From Actinomycetes bacterium (GTDB lineage: Bacteria > Actinomycetota > Actinomycetes > Mycobacteriales > Micromonosporaceae): a DNA stretch of 5,205 nucleotides. Positions within the stretch are counted from its first letter, which is position 1, and each line of letters starts with the position of its first letter. Location of the stretch: assembly GCA_021793335.1 (NCBI GenBank), contig JAJYSW010000228.1, forward strand, positions 1 through 5,205. The letters run 5' to 3'. The translations under genes were made by a program, and so were the position numbers. This document shows, piece after piece, positions 1-5,198 of the stretch. Under the pieces are notes generated by a model. It saw nothing but the letters and a program-made list of their open reading frames with translations. It was not told the DNA's origin and did no database searches.

Positions 1-50
1 CCCCGACACCCCACCACGAACGCCTCAAGGACGGCGTGGTGGACACGGGG
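1..50. other. Possible hairpin at the left window edge
   Basis: CCCCG (1-5) pairs with CGGGG (46-50). After a small internal loop, CCACCACG (11-18) pairs with CGTGGTGG (35-42). The structure lies within the last codons of the upstream gene and may continue to the left of the window. It could be chance in GC-rich coding DNA or a 3' end structure of that gene. There is no T-tract after it. Confidence 0.3.
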
Positions 51-65
51 AAGAACGACTACTAG
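1..65 (+). CDS. C-terminal tail of an unidentified protein (partial, 5' end outside window)
   Basis: An open frame from base 3 runs to a TAG stop at 63-65 and gives the last 20 residues, PTPHHERLKDGVVDTGKNDY. Nearly every codon ends in G or C, as in the neighbouring real genes, which supports coding. The tail is too short to name a family. The stop codon lies inside the CTAG (62-65) that borders the IS element, so the insertion left this gene's stop intact. Without the IS the next gene (amt) would start about 30 bp downstream on the same strand, so the two were probably an operon. One caution: bases 1-50 can also fold into a hairpin (see separate entry), so a non-coding 3' region cannot be fully excluded. 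Confidence 0.5.
   Translation, partial: PTPHHERLKDGVVDTGKNDY
62..65. repeat. CTAG flank, probable target-site duplication (left copy)
   Basis: CTAG here and at 1086-1089 flank the 19-bp inverted repeats. The left copy contains the TAG stop of the upstream gene. Because the sequence is palindromic it could instead be the outermost part of the inverted repeats. Confidence 0.6.
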
Positions 66-84
66 ATGGTTAATTCCAAGGGGT
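66..84 (+). repeat. IS left terminal inverted repeat (IRL)
   Basis: The 19 bases beginning ATGGTTAATTCC and ending AAGGGGT are the exact reverse complement of 1067-1085. Identity extends outward through CTAG (62-65) on both sides. Inside, the left end continues with TCAGG, while the right end (read inward) has two GTGGTCA units, so the ends differ beyond the perfect block. Confidence 0.93.
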
Positions 85-120
85 CAGGCATGTTGGGACC
101 CTTGACGAGAGCATGAGAAG

Positions 121-172
121 AGGGAGTCCAGAGTTGTTGTGTGGCAACAAACTCAACTGATTTGGACTCCCT
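121..172 (+). promoter_or_regulatory. RNA hairpin enclosing the transposase ribosome-binding site and start codon
   Basis: AGGGAGTCCA (121-130) is the exact reverse complement of TGGACTCCCT (163-172). Inside it, GAGTTGTTG (131-139) pairs with CAACAAACTC (145-154) with one bulged A, and AACTGATT (155-162) is an unpaired bulge. This gives 19 base pairs. The likely Shine-Dalgarno AGGGAG (121-126) is in the base of the stem, and the GTG start (141-143) is in the 5-base loop 140-144. A folded transcript would hide the ribosome-binding site. By analogy with IS10 and IS50, where transcripts entering from outside fold to block the transposase start, this is probably a guard against activation by host transcription. 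Confidence 0.6.
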
Positions 173-1064
173 CGCTACCGCACTCTACGTGACCGTCCAT
201 GACCTGATCAAGGAACACCCCGACCTGGCACCGTGGCGTCCAAAGGTCGGCTTTCGCCCCGATCTGACCGACGCTGAACTGGTCACTCTCGCGGTCATGC
301 AGGGCATGCTCGGCTACGTCTCCGAACACCGATGGCCCCGCTACGCCGGTAAACACCTCCGGCACCTGTTCCCCTACCAGCCAAAACAGCCCGGATACAA
401 CAAACGCCTGCACGCTGCGACCAGCCTGATGCGCACCCTCGCCCGCCTCCTGGCCGAACGTACCTCGATCTGGTCCGACAAGGTGTGGGTAGTCGACTCC
501 ACCCCGGTCGAATGCGCCCGCTCCCGCGAGACGGTCAAGCGCCCCGACCTGGCCGGATGGGCCGAGTACGGCTACTGCGCCTCCCACTCCCGATTCTTCT
601 GGGGCCTGCGTCTCCACCTGGTCTGCACCCTGCAAGGACTCCCGGTCGCCTGGGCGCTGACCGGCGCGAAAGCCGACGAACGCGAGACCCTGATCGACCT
701 GCTCGCCGCCACACCCGACCTCCGCGCCGCCCGGCCCGGCCAGACCCTGATCGCCGATAAGAACTACTACCCGCGTGACTTCGAGTCCCAGCTGCGCGAG
801 CAAGGACTCGGCCTGCTCAGGCCCCGACGTAAAGGAGAAACCAAACGGCCCGGAGCCGCCCTCCTCCGTCCTCTGCGCCAGATCATCGAGTCGATCAACC
901 AGACCTTCAAGGCCCAGCTCAATCTCGAACGCCATGGCGGGCGCACACCCCAAGGAGTGTGCGCCCGCATCACGCAACGAATCCTCGCTCTGACCGCTGC
1001 CATCTGGCATAACGACCAGATCCAAGCACCGGTCCTACGATCGCTAACCGCCTATGACCACTGA
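141..1064 (+). CDS. IS982-family transposase (DDE)
   Basis: This 307-residue protein catalyses cut-and-join transposition of its own element through an RNase H-like DDE domain. I recognise the actinobacterial IS982 pattern: an N-terminal helical region with LTDAELVTLAVMQ and SEHRWPRYA (about residues 42-69), a QPGYNKRL motif (83-90), then the catalytic core. Likely catalytic residues are D119 in VVDSTPVEC, D206 in LIADKNYY and E250 in RQIIESINQTFK. Other family signatures are YGYCASHSRFFWGLRLHL (143-160) and ERHGGRTPQGV (263-273). The length is near the family's usual 290-300. The GTG start fits the family N-terminus; its Shine-Dalgarno candidate AGGGAG (121-126) is 14 bases away, longer than usual, and lies in the hairpin described separately. 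The stop is just inside the right inverted repeat. No frameshift is visible. Codon use looks somewhat less GC-biased than amt and katE, as expected for a mobile gene. Confidence 0.93.
   Translation: MATNSTDLDSLATALYVTVHDLIKEHPDLAPWRPKVGFRPDLTDAELVTLAVMQGMLGYVSEHRWPRYAGKHLRHLFPYQPKQPGYNKRLHAATSLMRTLARLLAERTSIWSDKVWVVDSTPVECARSRETVKRPDLAGWAEYGYCASHSRFFWGLRLHLVCTLQGLPVAWALTGAKADERETLIDLLAATPDLRAARPGQTLIADKNYYPRDFESQLREQGLGLLRPRRKGETKRPGAALLRPLRQIIESINQTFKAQLNLERHGGRTPQGVCARITQRILALTAAIWHNDQIQAPVLRSLTAYDH
937..968 (+). other. 12-bp perfect hairpin inside the transposase gene
   Basis: Bases 937-948 (GCGGGCGCACAC read from 937 as GC plus GGGCGCACAC) pair perfectly with 957-968, with an 8-base loop (949-956). 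It falls in the codons for the conserved HGGRTPQGVCAR segment, about 100 bases before the stop. It may be a by-product of the conserved protein sequence, or it may slow transcription or protect the mRNA; no T-tract follows. Confidence 0.4.
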
Positions 1065-1066
1065 CC

Positions 1067-1085
1067 ACCCCTTGGAATTAACCAT
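1067..1085 (-). repeat. IS right terminal inverted repeat (IRR)
   Basis: This is the exact reverse complement of 66-84 and begins 3 bases after the transposase stop codon. Just inside it, TGACCAC occurs twice in tandem (1055-1061 and 1062-1068), covering the last codons and the stop of the transposase; the left end has only one partial copy. Such end asymmetry could matter for transposase binding, but that is inference. Confidence 0.93.
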
Positions 1086-1089
1086 CTAG
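1086..1089. repeat. CTAG flank, probable target-site duplication (right copy)
   Basis: Second CTAG, directly outside IRR and 30 bp before the amt start codon. See the left copy for the ambiguity between duplication and extended inverted repeat. Confidence 0.6.
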
Positions 1090-1104
1090 CCCGTCGACCA
1101 CAGC

Positions 1105-1111
1105 AGGAGAG
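1105..1111 (+). promoter_or_regulatory. Ribosome-binding site of amt
   Basis: AGGAGAG lies 8 bases before the ATG at 1120, which is near ideal spacing and fixes this start. It is outside the IS, so the insertion left amt translation signals intact. No convincing promoter is visible in the 30 bases between the IS and the start, so amt transcription must come from within or beyond the IS. Confidence 0.85.
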
Positions 1112-1119
1112 ACACCGAA

Positions 1120-2769
1120 ATGCCCACTCATGACACGCTCAGCGGCGCGGACACCGCCTGGGTGCTGACATGCGCCGCCCTGGTCATGTTCATGGTGCCC
1201 GGACTGGCGTTCTTCTACGCGGGCATGGTGCGAGGCCGCAACGTGCTCACCATGCTGCAACAGAACTTCGTCGCACTCGGCGTCGTCAGCCTCACCTGGA
1301 TCATGTTCGGGTACACGATCGCCTTCGGCGGCGAGAGCGGGTCCGGATTCCTCGGCGACCTCGAACTGTTCGGCCTCCCGTTCCACGAGGCGGCCCCCGA
1401 CCGCCCACTGCACACCATCACCGCGGGCGTAGCGGTTCCGGCGCTGGCGTTCGTCGCCTACCAGATGATGTTCGCGGTCATCACCCCGGCGCTCATCACG
1501 GGGGCGACCGCCGACCGGCTCAAGACCGGCGGCTGGATCGCATTCCTCGCCCTCTGGCCGGTCATCGTGTACGCGCCGATCGCCCACTGGCTGTGGGGAC
1601 CGAACGGATGGCTCGCCGATCTGGGCGCGCAGGACTGGGCCGGAGGGATCGTCGTGCACGCCTCGGCCGGCACCGCGGTCATCGCGGTGCTGCTCGTCGT
1701 CGGCCGACGCAAGAACTGGCCGAACATCGGCGGGAGGGCCAACTCGCTGCCGTTGCCGCTGGTCGGAGCCGGCATCCTGTGGTTCGGCTGGTTCGGGTTC
1801 AACGCCGGCGACGGCCTGGCCGCCGACGAACTGGCCGCGCAGGCGGCCCTGAACACCCACGTAGCGGCGGCCGCCGGCATGTGCGTCTGGCTGATCGCGG
1901 AGCGCATCACGGACGGGCAGGCCTCGGCGCTCGGCGGCGTATCGGGTGCGGTCGCCGGACTGGCCACCATCACGCCCTGCGTCGGTTACGTCGGCGTCTT
2001 CTCGGCACTGATCATCGGAGCGCTCGCGGGCCTGATCTGCCACCTGGCACTGCGGCTGAAGTCCCTGCTGCGGTTCGACGACGCATTGGACGTGGTGGCC
2101 GTCCACTTCGTCGGCGGCGTCCTCGGCTCGCTGCTGCTGGGCCTGTTCGCCGACCGGTCGGTCAACCAGCGGGGATCGGACGGGCTGTTCAACGGCGGCG
2201 GCCTGAGTCTGCTCGGCAACCAGGCGCTGGCGCTCGCGGCCGTCATCGGCTTCTCGTTCGTGCTCAGCTGGCTCATCGCGGCGGGGATCCAATGGACGAT
2301 CGGCCTTCGCGTGGACCCCGCCGACGAGGACCGGCTCGACGAAGAGCAGCAGGGCATGGAGGCCTACCACACCGATCACGCTTCCAGCCTGGTCGGTTCC
2401 GGCCCGGCGACCGACCGGCGGACGCCGCCGGCCCCCGAGCCGGAGGAGCCGCCTGCGGATCTGGTGCTGATCACGCAATTCCTCGACATGGAGAAGGTCG
2501 ACTCCGACCATCTGCAGGCGGTCGTCCTCGCCTCCGGGGCGATATCGGTCGCCATCTCGGACGCACGGGTCTACACCGGCAGCCCCGACTTCCAAGTCGT
2601 CCGCAGTGTCCGCACCGAGCGCGTGTTCCCGCCTCGACTCCGGGTCGACATCCTCGCCCCCGGCTCGTCCGTCCCCGGCATCATGGCGGCCCTGGACCGC
2701 TACGCGGCCGAAGGGCACCAGGGGTTCGTCCTGGACGCACACCCCTCGCCCGCCGACGGGAGACCGTGA
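1120..2769 (+). CDS. amt: Ammonium transporter with C-terminal PII-like domain
   Basis: This 549-residue membrane channel imports ammonium across the cytoplasmic membrane (Amt/MEP/Rh family). Residues 1-395 form the usual Amt core with about 11 membrane helices (roughly 12-33, 45-66, 103-125, 137-158, 174-196, 210-228, 245-262, 266-283, 288-311, 324-345, 369-394). Key AmtB positions are present: twin histidines H180 and H329, D172, phenylalanine gate F118 and F227, and W159. The AmtB Ser219 position is Asp231, which is unusual. The cytosolic tail (about 400-421) resembles the conserved GLDVxxHGExAY tail but is degenerate. A proline-rich linker (427-447) leads to residues 448-541, which resemble GlnB/GlnK: DLVLITQFLDMEKV near the start and PPRLRVDILAP, then YAAEGHQGFVLDA near the end. 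The T-loop tyrosine and the TGKIGDGK nucleotide loop of PII are not recognisable. Most Amt proteins end near residue 420, so the extension is the striking feature. The amt core is near certain; the PII-like call is moderate, and another ferredoxin-like fold is possible. Confidence 0.95.
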   Translation: MPTHDTLSGADTAWVLTCAALVMFMVPGLAFFYAGMVRGRNVLTMLQQNFVALGVVSLTWIMFGYTIAFGGESGSGFLGDLELFGLPFHEAAPDRPLHTITAGVAVPALAFVAYQMMFAVITPALITGATADRLKTGGWIAFLALWPVIVYAPIAHWLWGPNGWLADLGAQDWAGGIVVHASAGTAVIAVLLVVGRRKNWPNIGGRANSLPLPLVGAGILWFGWFGFNAGDGLAADELAAQAALNTHVAAAAGMCVWLIAERITDGQASALGGVSGAVAGLATITPCVGYVGVFSALIIGALAGLICHLALRLKSLLRFDDALDVVAVHFVGGVLGSLLLGLFADRSVNQRGSDGLFNGGGLSLLGNQALALAAVIGFSFVLSWLIAAGIQWTIGLRVDPADEDRLDEEQQGMEAYHTDHASSLVGSGPATDRRTPPAPEPEEPPADLVLITQFLDMEKVDSDHLQAVVLASGAISVAISDARVYTGSPDFQVVRSVRTERVFPPRLRVDILAPGSSVPGIMAALDRYAAEGHQGFVLDAHPSPADGRP

Positions 2770-2787
2770 CGCACGGGACTGCGTGCA

Positions 2788-2825
2788 GGGCCGTCTCGCC
2801 GACCATGATCGGCGGCGCACGGCCC
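2788..2825 (+). terminator. Hairpin just downstream of amt, possible terminator
   Basis: GGGCCGT (2788-2794) pairs with ACGGCCC (2819-2825). Inside, CGCCGA (2797-2802) pairs with TCGGCG (2809-2814) around the loop CCATGA, with an asymmetric internal loop (2 and 4 bases). It begins 19 bases after the amt stop, a typical terminator position. No T-tract follows, which is common for proposed actinobacterial terminators. Confidence 0.45.
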
Positions 2826-2905
2826 CTCGGGATCGCAGGGGAGCGGGTGCACCGGCGCCCGTGCTGAGTCCCCGGCCGAGTAACGGCGGGAACTGGGGTT
2901 GCTAC

Positions 2906-2941
2906 GTGCCAAGGCACGCACGGGTGCTAAGGCCCGTACGG
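2906..2941 (+). repeat. Tandem 18-bp repeat, two copies
   Basis: GTGCCAAGGCACGCACGG (2906-2923) is followed directly by GTGCTAAGGCCCGTACGG (2924-2941); 15 of 18 bases match. The first copy is part of a hairpin CGTGC-CAAG-GCACG (2905-2918). The second region folds as ACGGG (2920-2924) with CCCGT (2933-2937). Read in the + frame of base 2899, both copies encode AKART and all three differences fall at synonymous third positions. Confidence 0.75.
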
Positions 2942-2991
2942 CGACATCGGCCGGACCGACGGCAAATCTCCCGCCGACCGAACCTGTGGCC

Positions 2992-3042
2992 CGGTGCGTG
3001 AAGCCCGAGCGGGGGAAGTCCCCGCTCGGGCTTCACGCACCG
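2992..3042. terminator. 23-bp perfect hairpin between convergent genes, probable bidirectional terminator
   Basis: Bases 2992-3014 are the exact reverse complement of 3020-3042, with a 5-base loop GAAGT (3015-3019). The stem starts 48 bases beyond the katE stop (on -) and 223 bases beyond the amt stop (on +). Being symmetric, it would form in transcripts from either side. Neither side has a T-tract. Its length, perfection and position between converging genes make it the strongest terminator candidate in the window, chiefly for katE. Confidence 0.75.
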
Positions 3043-3089
3043 CAGACGTGGACGACGGCCTCAAGGAGCCGTGCCCCGTCCGGCCGCCA

Positions 3090-5198
3090 TCAGGCCGCGA
3101 CCTCCTCGGTGCGCCTCGACCAGCAGCGGTGACCGGCGATCTCCTCGGCGAAGGCGTCGAGGAACGCCTCCGGCAGATCGGCCCCATGCGCGGTGGTGGT
3201 GACCACGCCGTGGTCGTCGACGGGCTCGGTCCCCTCGGCGTAAGCGGTGTCGATACGGGCGGCGCGCAGCACCTTGAGGCCCGCGCCGAACGCGGCGACG
3301 GCCTTGGCGTGCTTATACGCCTCGGTCACGAAGTGGACGGCGCGGCCGTCGCGCGAGAGTGCGGCGGCACTGTCGGGACCGCACGGGATCGCGACGGCGT
3401 CGTACAGGACCGAGGCCATGGTCGGCAGCGCCCGGTCGGTCCGGACATCCTCTCCCTCACCGGCCCGAATGACCCCGTCGGTGATGCCGATGACCTCGGG
3501 GAACGCGCCGCGTTCACGCAAGGAGTCGACGAGGCGGGCGAGCCCGACGCCGTCGACGCCGTCGGCGGCAAGGATCGCGACCTTGCGGGTCGCACAGGAC
3601 CGGACCGGATCGTTCAGCTGCGAGAGCGCCGGTGAACTGCGGCCGTGGTTGGTCCTGCCCGCCTCGGTCGGGGCCTGCACGCCGATCCCTTCGGCGACCC
3701 TGGACGCCAGATCGAGGTCGACGTATCGCAGCTGATCGACGACGCGGGCGCGGATGTCGTAGTCGGTGACCTTGCCGAGCTCGAACCGGTACGCGGCGAC
3801 GATGTGCTCCGCCTCGACCTCGCTCATCGAGTTCCAGAACAGCGTGGCCTGGCTGTAGAAGTCCTTGAAGCTCTCCGAGCGCTTGCGGATCTTGGCGCCT
3901 TCGACCTTCTCGGCATAGTGCGTATAGGAGCCCGCGCCGCCCGGCCGCGGCTGGTCCCCGCTGATCGAGTTCTTGCTATAGGAGGTCGCGGAGGTGTGGA
4001 CACGGTGCTGGCCGTAGCCGTCGCGCTGATCGTTGTGCACTGCGGCGACGGGCCGGTTGACCGGCAGCTGTGCGAAGTTCGGGCCGCCGAGGCGGATCAA
4101 CTGCGTGTCCAGGTACGAGAAGTTACGGGCCTGGAGCAGCGGGTCGTTGGTGAAGTCGATACCGGGCACGACGTTCGCCGTGTGGAACGCGATCTGTTCG
4201 GTCTCGGCGAAGAAGTTGTCCGGGTTGCGGTTGAGCGTCAGCTTCCCGACGGGCCGGACCGGCACCTGCTCCTCGGGGATGATCTTGGTGGCGTCGAGCA
4301 GGTCGAAGTCGAAAGCGAACTCGTCTTCTTCGGGGACGAGCTGCACGCCCAGCTCCCACTCGGGGAAGGCCCCGGCCTCGATGGCGTCCCACAGGTCGCG
4401 GCGGTTGTAATCGGGGTCCGCGCCGGCGACTTTCTGCACCTCGTCCCAGATCAGGGAATGGGTGCCGAGCATGGGCGTCCAGTGGAATTTGACGAAGGTT
4501 CCGCGGCCGTCCGCGTCGACCAGGCGGAAAGTGTGGACGCCGAAGCCCTGCATCATCCGGTAGCTGCGAGGCAGAGCGCGGTCGGACATGAGCCACATGA
4601 CCGTGTGGAGCGTCTCGGGTTGGAGCGAGACGAAGTCCCACAGGGTGTCGTGAGCGGAGGCGGCCTGTGGGATCTCGTTCTGCGGCTCGGGCTTGACGGC
4701 GTGGATGAAATCGGGGAACTTCGCGCCGTCCTGGACGAAGAACACCGGGAAGTTATTGGCGACGAGGTCGTAATTGCCCTGCTCGGTGTAGAACTTCGTC
4801 GCGAAACCGCGCACGTCGCGGACGGTGTCGGAGGAGCCGCGGGAACCGGCGACGGTGGAGAAGCGCACGAACACCGGCGTGACGGTGTCCGGGTCGGTGA
4901 GGAACGTGGCGGCCGTGTACTCGGACAGCCAGGAGTCATAGGGTCTGAACTCGCCGTGGGCGCCCGCGCCGCGGGCATGGACGACGCGCTCGGGGATGCG
5001 CTCATGGTCGAAGTGGGTGATCTTCTCCCGAACGTGGAAGTCCTCCATCAAGGTCGGGCCGCGTTCTCCCACGGTGAGCGAGTCGTCGGTGTGGTCGACC
5101 CTGAGGCCCTGCTGCGTCGTCAGGGCCTGGCCGTCGTCGACGACCCGGTCCTGTTCGAGCTGCCGGTCCTTACTGTTGCGAGCTTCACTTTCCTGCAT
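3090..5198 (-). CDS. katE: Large-subunit haem catalase (HPII/KatE type)
   Basis: This 702-residue cytoplasmic enzyme converts hydrogen peroxide to water and oxygen. It aligns by eye with E. coli HPII along its whole length. The catalase core covers about residues 40-500. Catalytic H74 is in RVVHARGAGAHG, N148 in LVANNFPVFFVQD, and the proximal haem ligand Y362 in RNFSYLDTQLIRLGGPNF. H339 lies exactly 23 residues before Y362, as His392 and Tyr415 do in HPII, so the His-Tyr cross-link of that clade is possible. Residues about 537-690 form the DJ-1/PfpI-like C-terminal domain that marks large catalases. It has no cysteine at the nucleophile position (segment 622-640), as is normal for these enzymes, so it is probably structural. 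The N-terminal arm is about 54 residues shorter than in HPII. The ATG is 7 bases from the window edge, so its ribosome-binding site and promoter cannot be seen. It converges on amt and ends before the 23-bp terminator hairpin. Confidence 0.96.
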   Translation of the reverse strand: MQESEARNSKDRQLEQDRVVDDGQALTTQQGLRVDHTDDSLTVGERGPTLMEDFHVREKITHFDHERIPERVVHARGAGAHGEFRPYDSWLSEYTAATFLTDPDTVTPVFVRFSTVAGSRGSSDTVRDVRGFATKFYTEQGNYDLVANNFPVFFVQDGAKFPDFIHAVKPEPQNEIPQAASAHDTLWDFVSLQPETLHTVMWLMSDRALPRSYRMMQGFGVHTFRLVDADGRGTFVKFHWTPMLGTHSLIWDEVQKVAGADPDYNRRDLWDAIEAGAFPEWELGVQLVPEEDEFAFDFDLLDATKIIPEEQVPVRPVGKLTLNRNPDNFFAETEQIAFHTANVVPGIDFTNDPLLQARNFSYLDTQLIRLGGPNFAQLPVNRPVAAVHNDQRDGYGQHRVHTSATSYSKNSISGDQPRPGGAGSYTHYAEKVEGAKIRKRSESFKDFYSQATLFWNSMSEVEAEHIVAAYRFELGKVTDYDIRARVVDQLRYVDLDLASRVAEGIGVQAPTEAGRTNHGRSSPALSQLNDPVRSCATRKVAILAADGVDGVGLARLVDSLRERGAFPEVIGITDGVIRAGEGEDVRTDRALPTMASVLYDAVAIPCGPDSAAALSRDGRAVHFVTEAYKHAKAVAAFGAGLKVLRAARIDTAYAEGTEPVDDHGVVTTTAHGADLPEAFLDAFAEEIAGHRCWSRRTEEVAA

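Larger units (their letters stand above)
66..1085 (+). mobile_element. Intact IS982-family insertion sequence, about 1020 bp
   Basis: The element has one transposase gene between perfect 19-bp terminal inverted repeats and is flanked on both sides by CTAG. Family placement rests on the transposase, which matches the IS982 type known from actinobacteria; length and single-ORF layout also fit. It seems complete, with full-length ORF, both ends and no frameshift, so it may still be active or recently inserted. Because CTAG is its own reverse complement, it can be read either as a 4-bp target duplication or as four extra bases of inverted repeat (giving 23 bp, 62-84 and 1067-1089). No longer direct repeat is present, although IS982 elements often make longer duplications. 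The element is oriented like its neighbours and sits exactly between an upstream stop codon and the amt ribosome-binding site. Confidence 0.9.
2770..3089. other. 320-bp intergenic region between convergent amt and katE, rich in hairpins
   Basis: No convincing gene is seen. The region holds an amt-proximal hairpin (2788-2825), a small hairpin GGGTGC/GCGCCC (2845-2860, one G-T pair, loop ACCG), a tandem 18-bp repeat that folds (2906-2941), the large stem 2992-3042 and a weak 5-bp stem ACGGC/GCCGT (3055-3072). A + frame open from 2884, with a possible TTG start at 2899, runs to 3132 into the katE 3' end. Its G/C preference at third positions is clearly lower than in the flanking genes, so it is not called as a gene. 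The density of structure would suit a non-coding RNA or the decayed right end of another mobile element, but neither is demonstrated. Confidence 0.6.

Noticed and set aside
102..131. TTGACG (102-107) as a -35 box for the transposase promoter
   Set aside because: No acceptable -10 hexamer is found 16-19 bases downstream, so it is not called.
153..1025. Antisense open frame (290 codons) on the - strand across the transposase
   Set aside because: Shadow of the transposase frame; no recognisable domain, and the + strand protein has catalytic DDE residues.
62..1089. Assignment of the element to the IS5 family because of the 4-bp CTAG flank
   Set aside because: The transposase sequence pattern is that of IS982, and a CTAG flank alone is weak evidence.
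1072..1100. Outward promoter for amt at the IS right end (TTGGAA at 1072-1077)
   Set aside because: No -10-like hexamer at the right spacing before the amt ribosome-binding site.
1078..2820. Long antisense open frame (580 codons) on the - strand across amt
   Set aside because: It is a GC-rich shadow of amt: the translation is low-complexity, rich in Arg, Asp, Gly and Gln, matches no family, and the + frame has clear Amt motifs.
1170..2867. Second long + frame (565 codons) overlapping amt
   Set aside because: It is the arginine- and histidine-rich out-of-frame reading of amt, typical of high-GC DNA, without membrane helices or family motifs.
2877..2892. GAGTAACGGCGGGAA looks like a piece of large-subunit rRNA
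   Set aside because: Only a short string resembles rRNA; the flanks do not continue the match, so it is treated as chance.
2899..3132. Small + frame from a TTG start, 77 codons, covering the tandem repeat and the large hairpin and running into the katE 3' end
   Set aside because: Only moderate GC3, no recognised homologue, includes the terminator stem and overlaps katE. Kept as part of a finding, not called as a gene.
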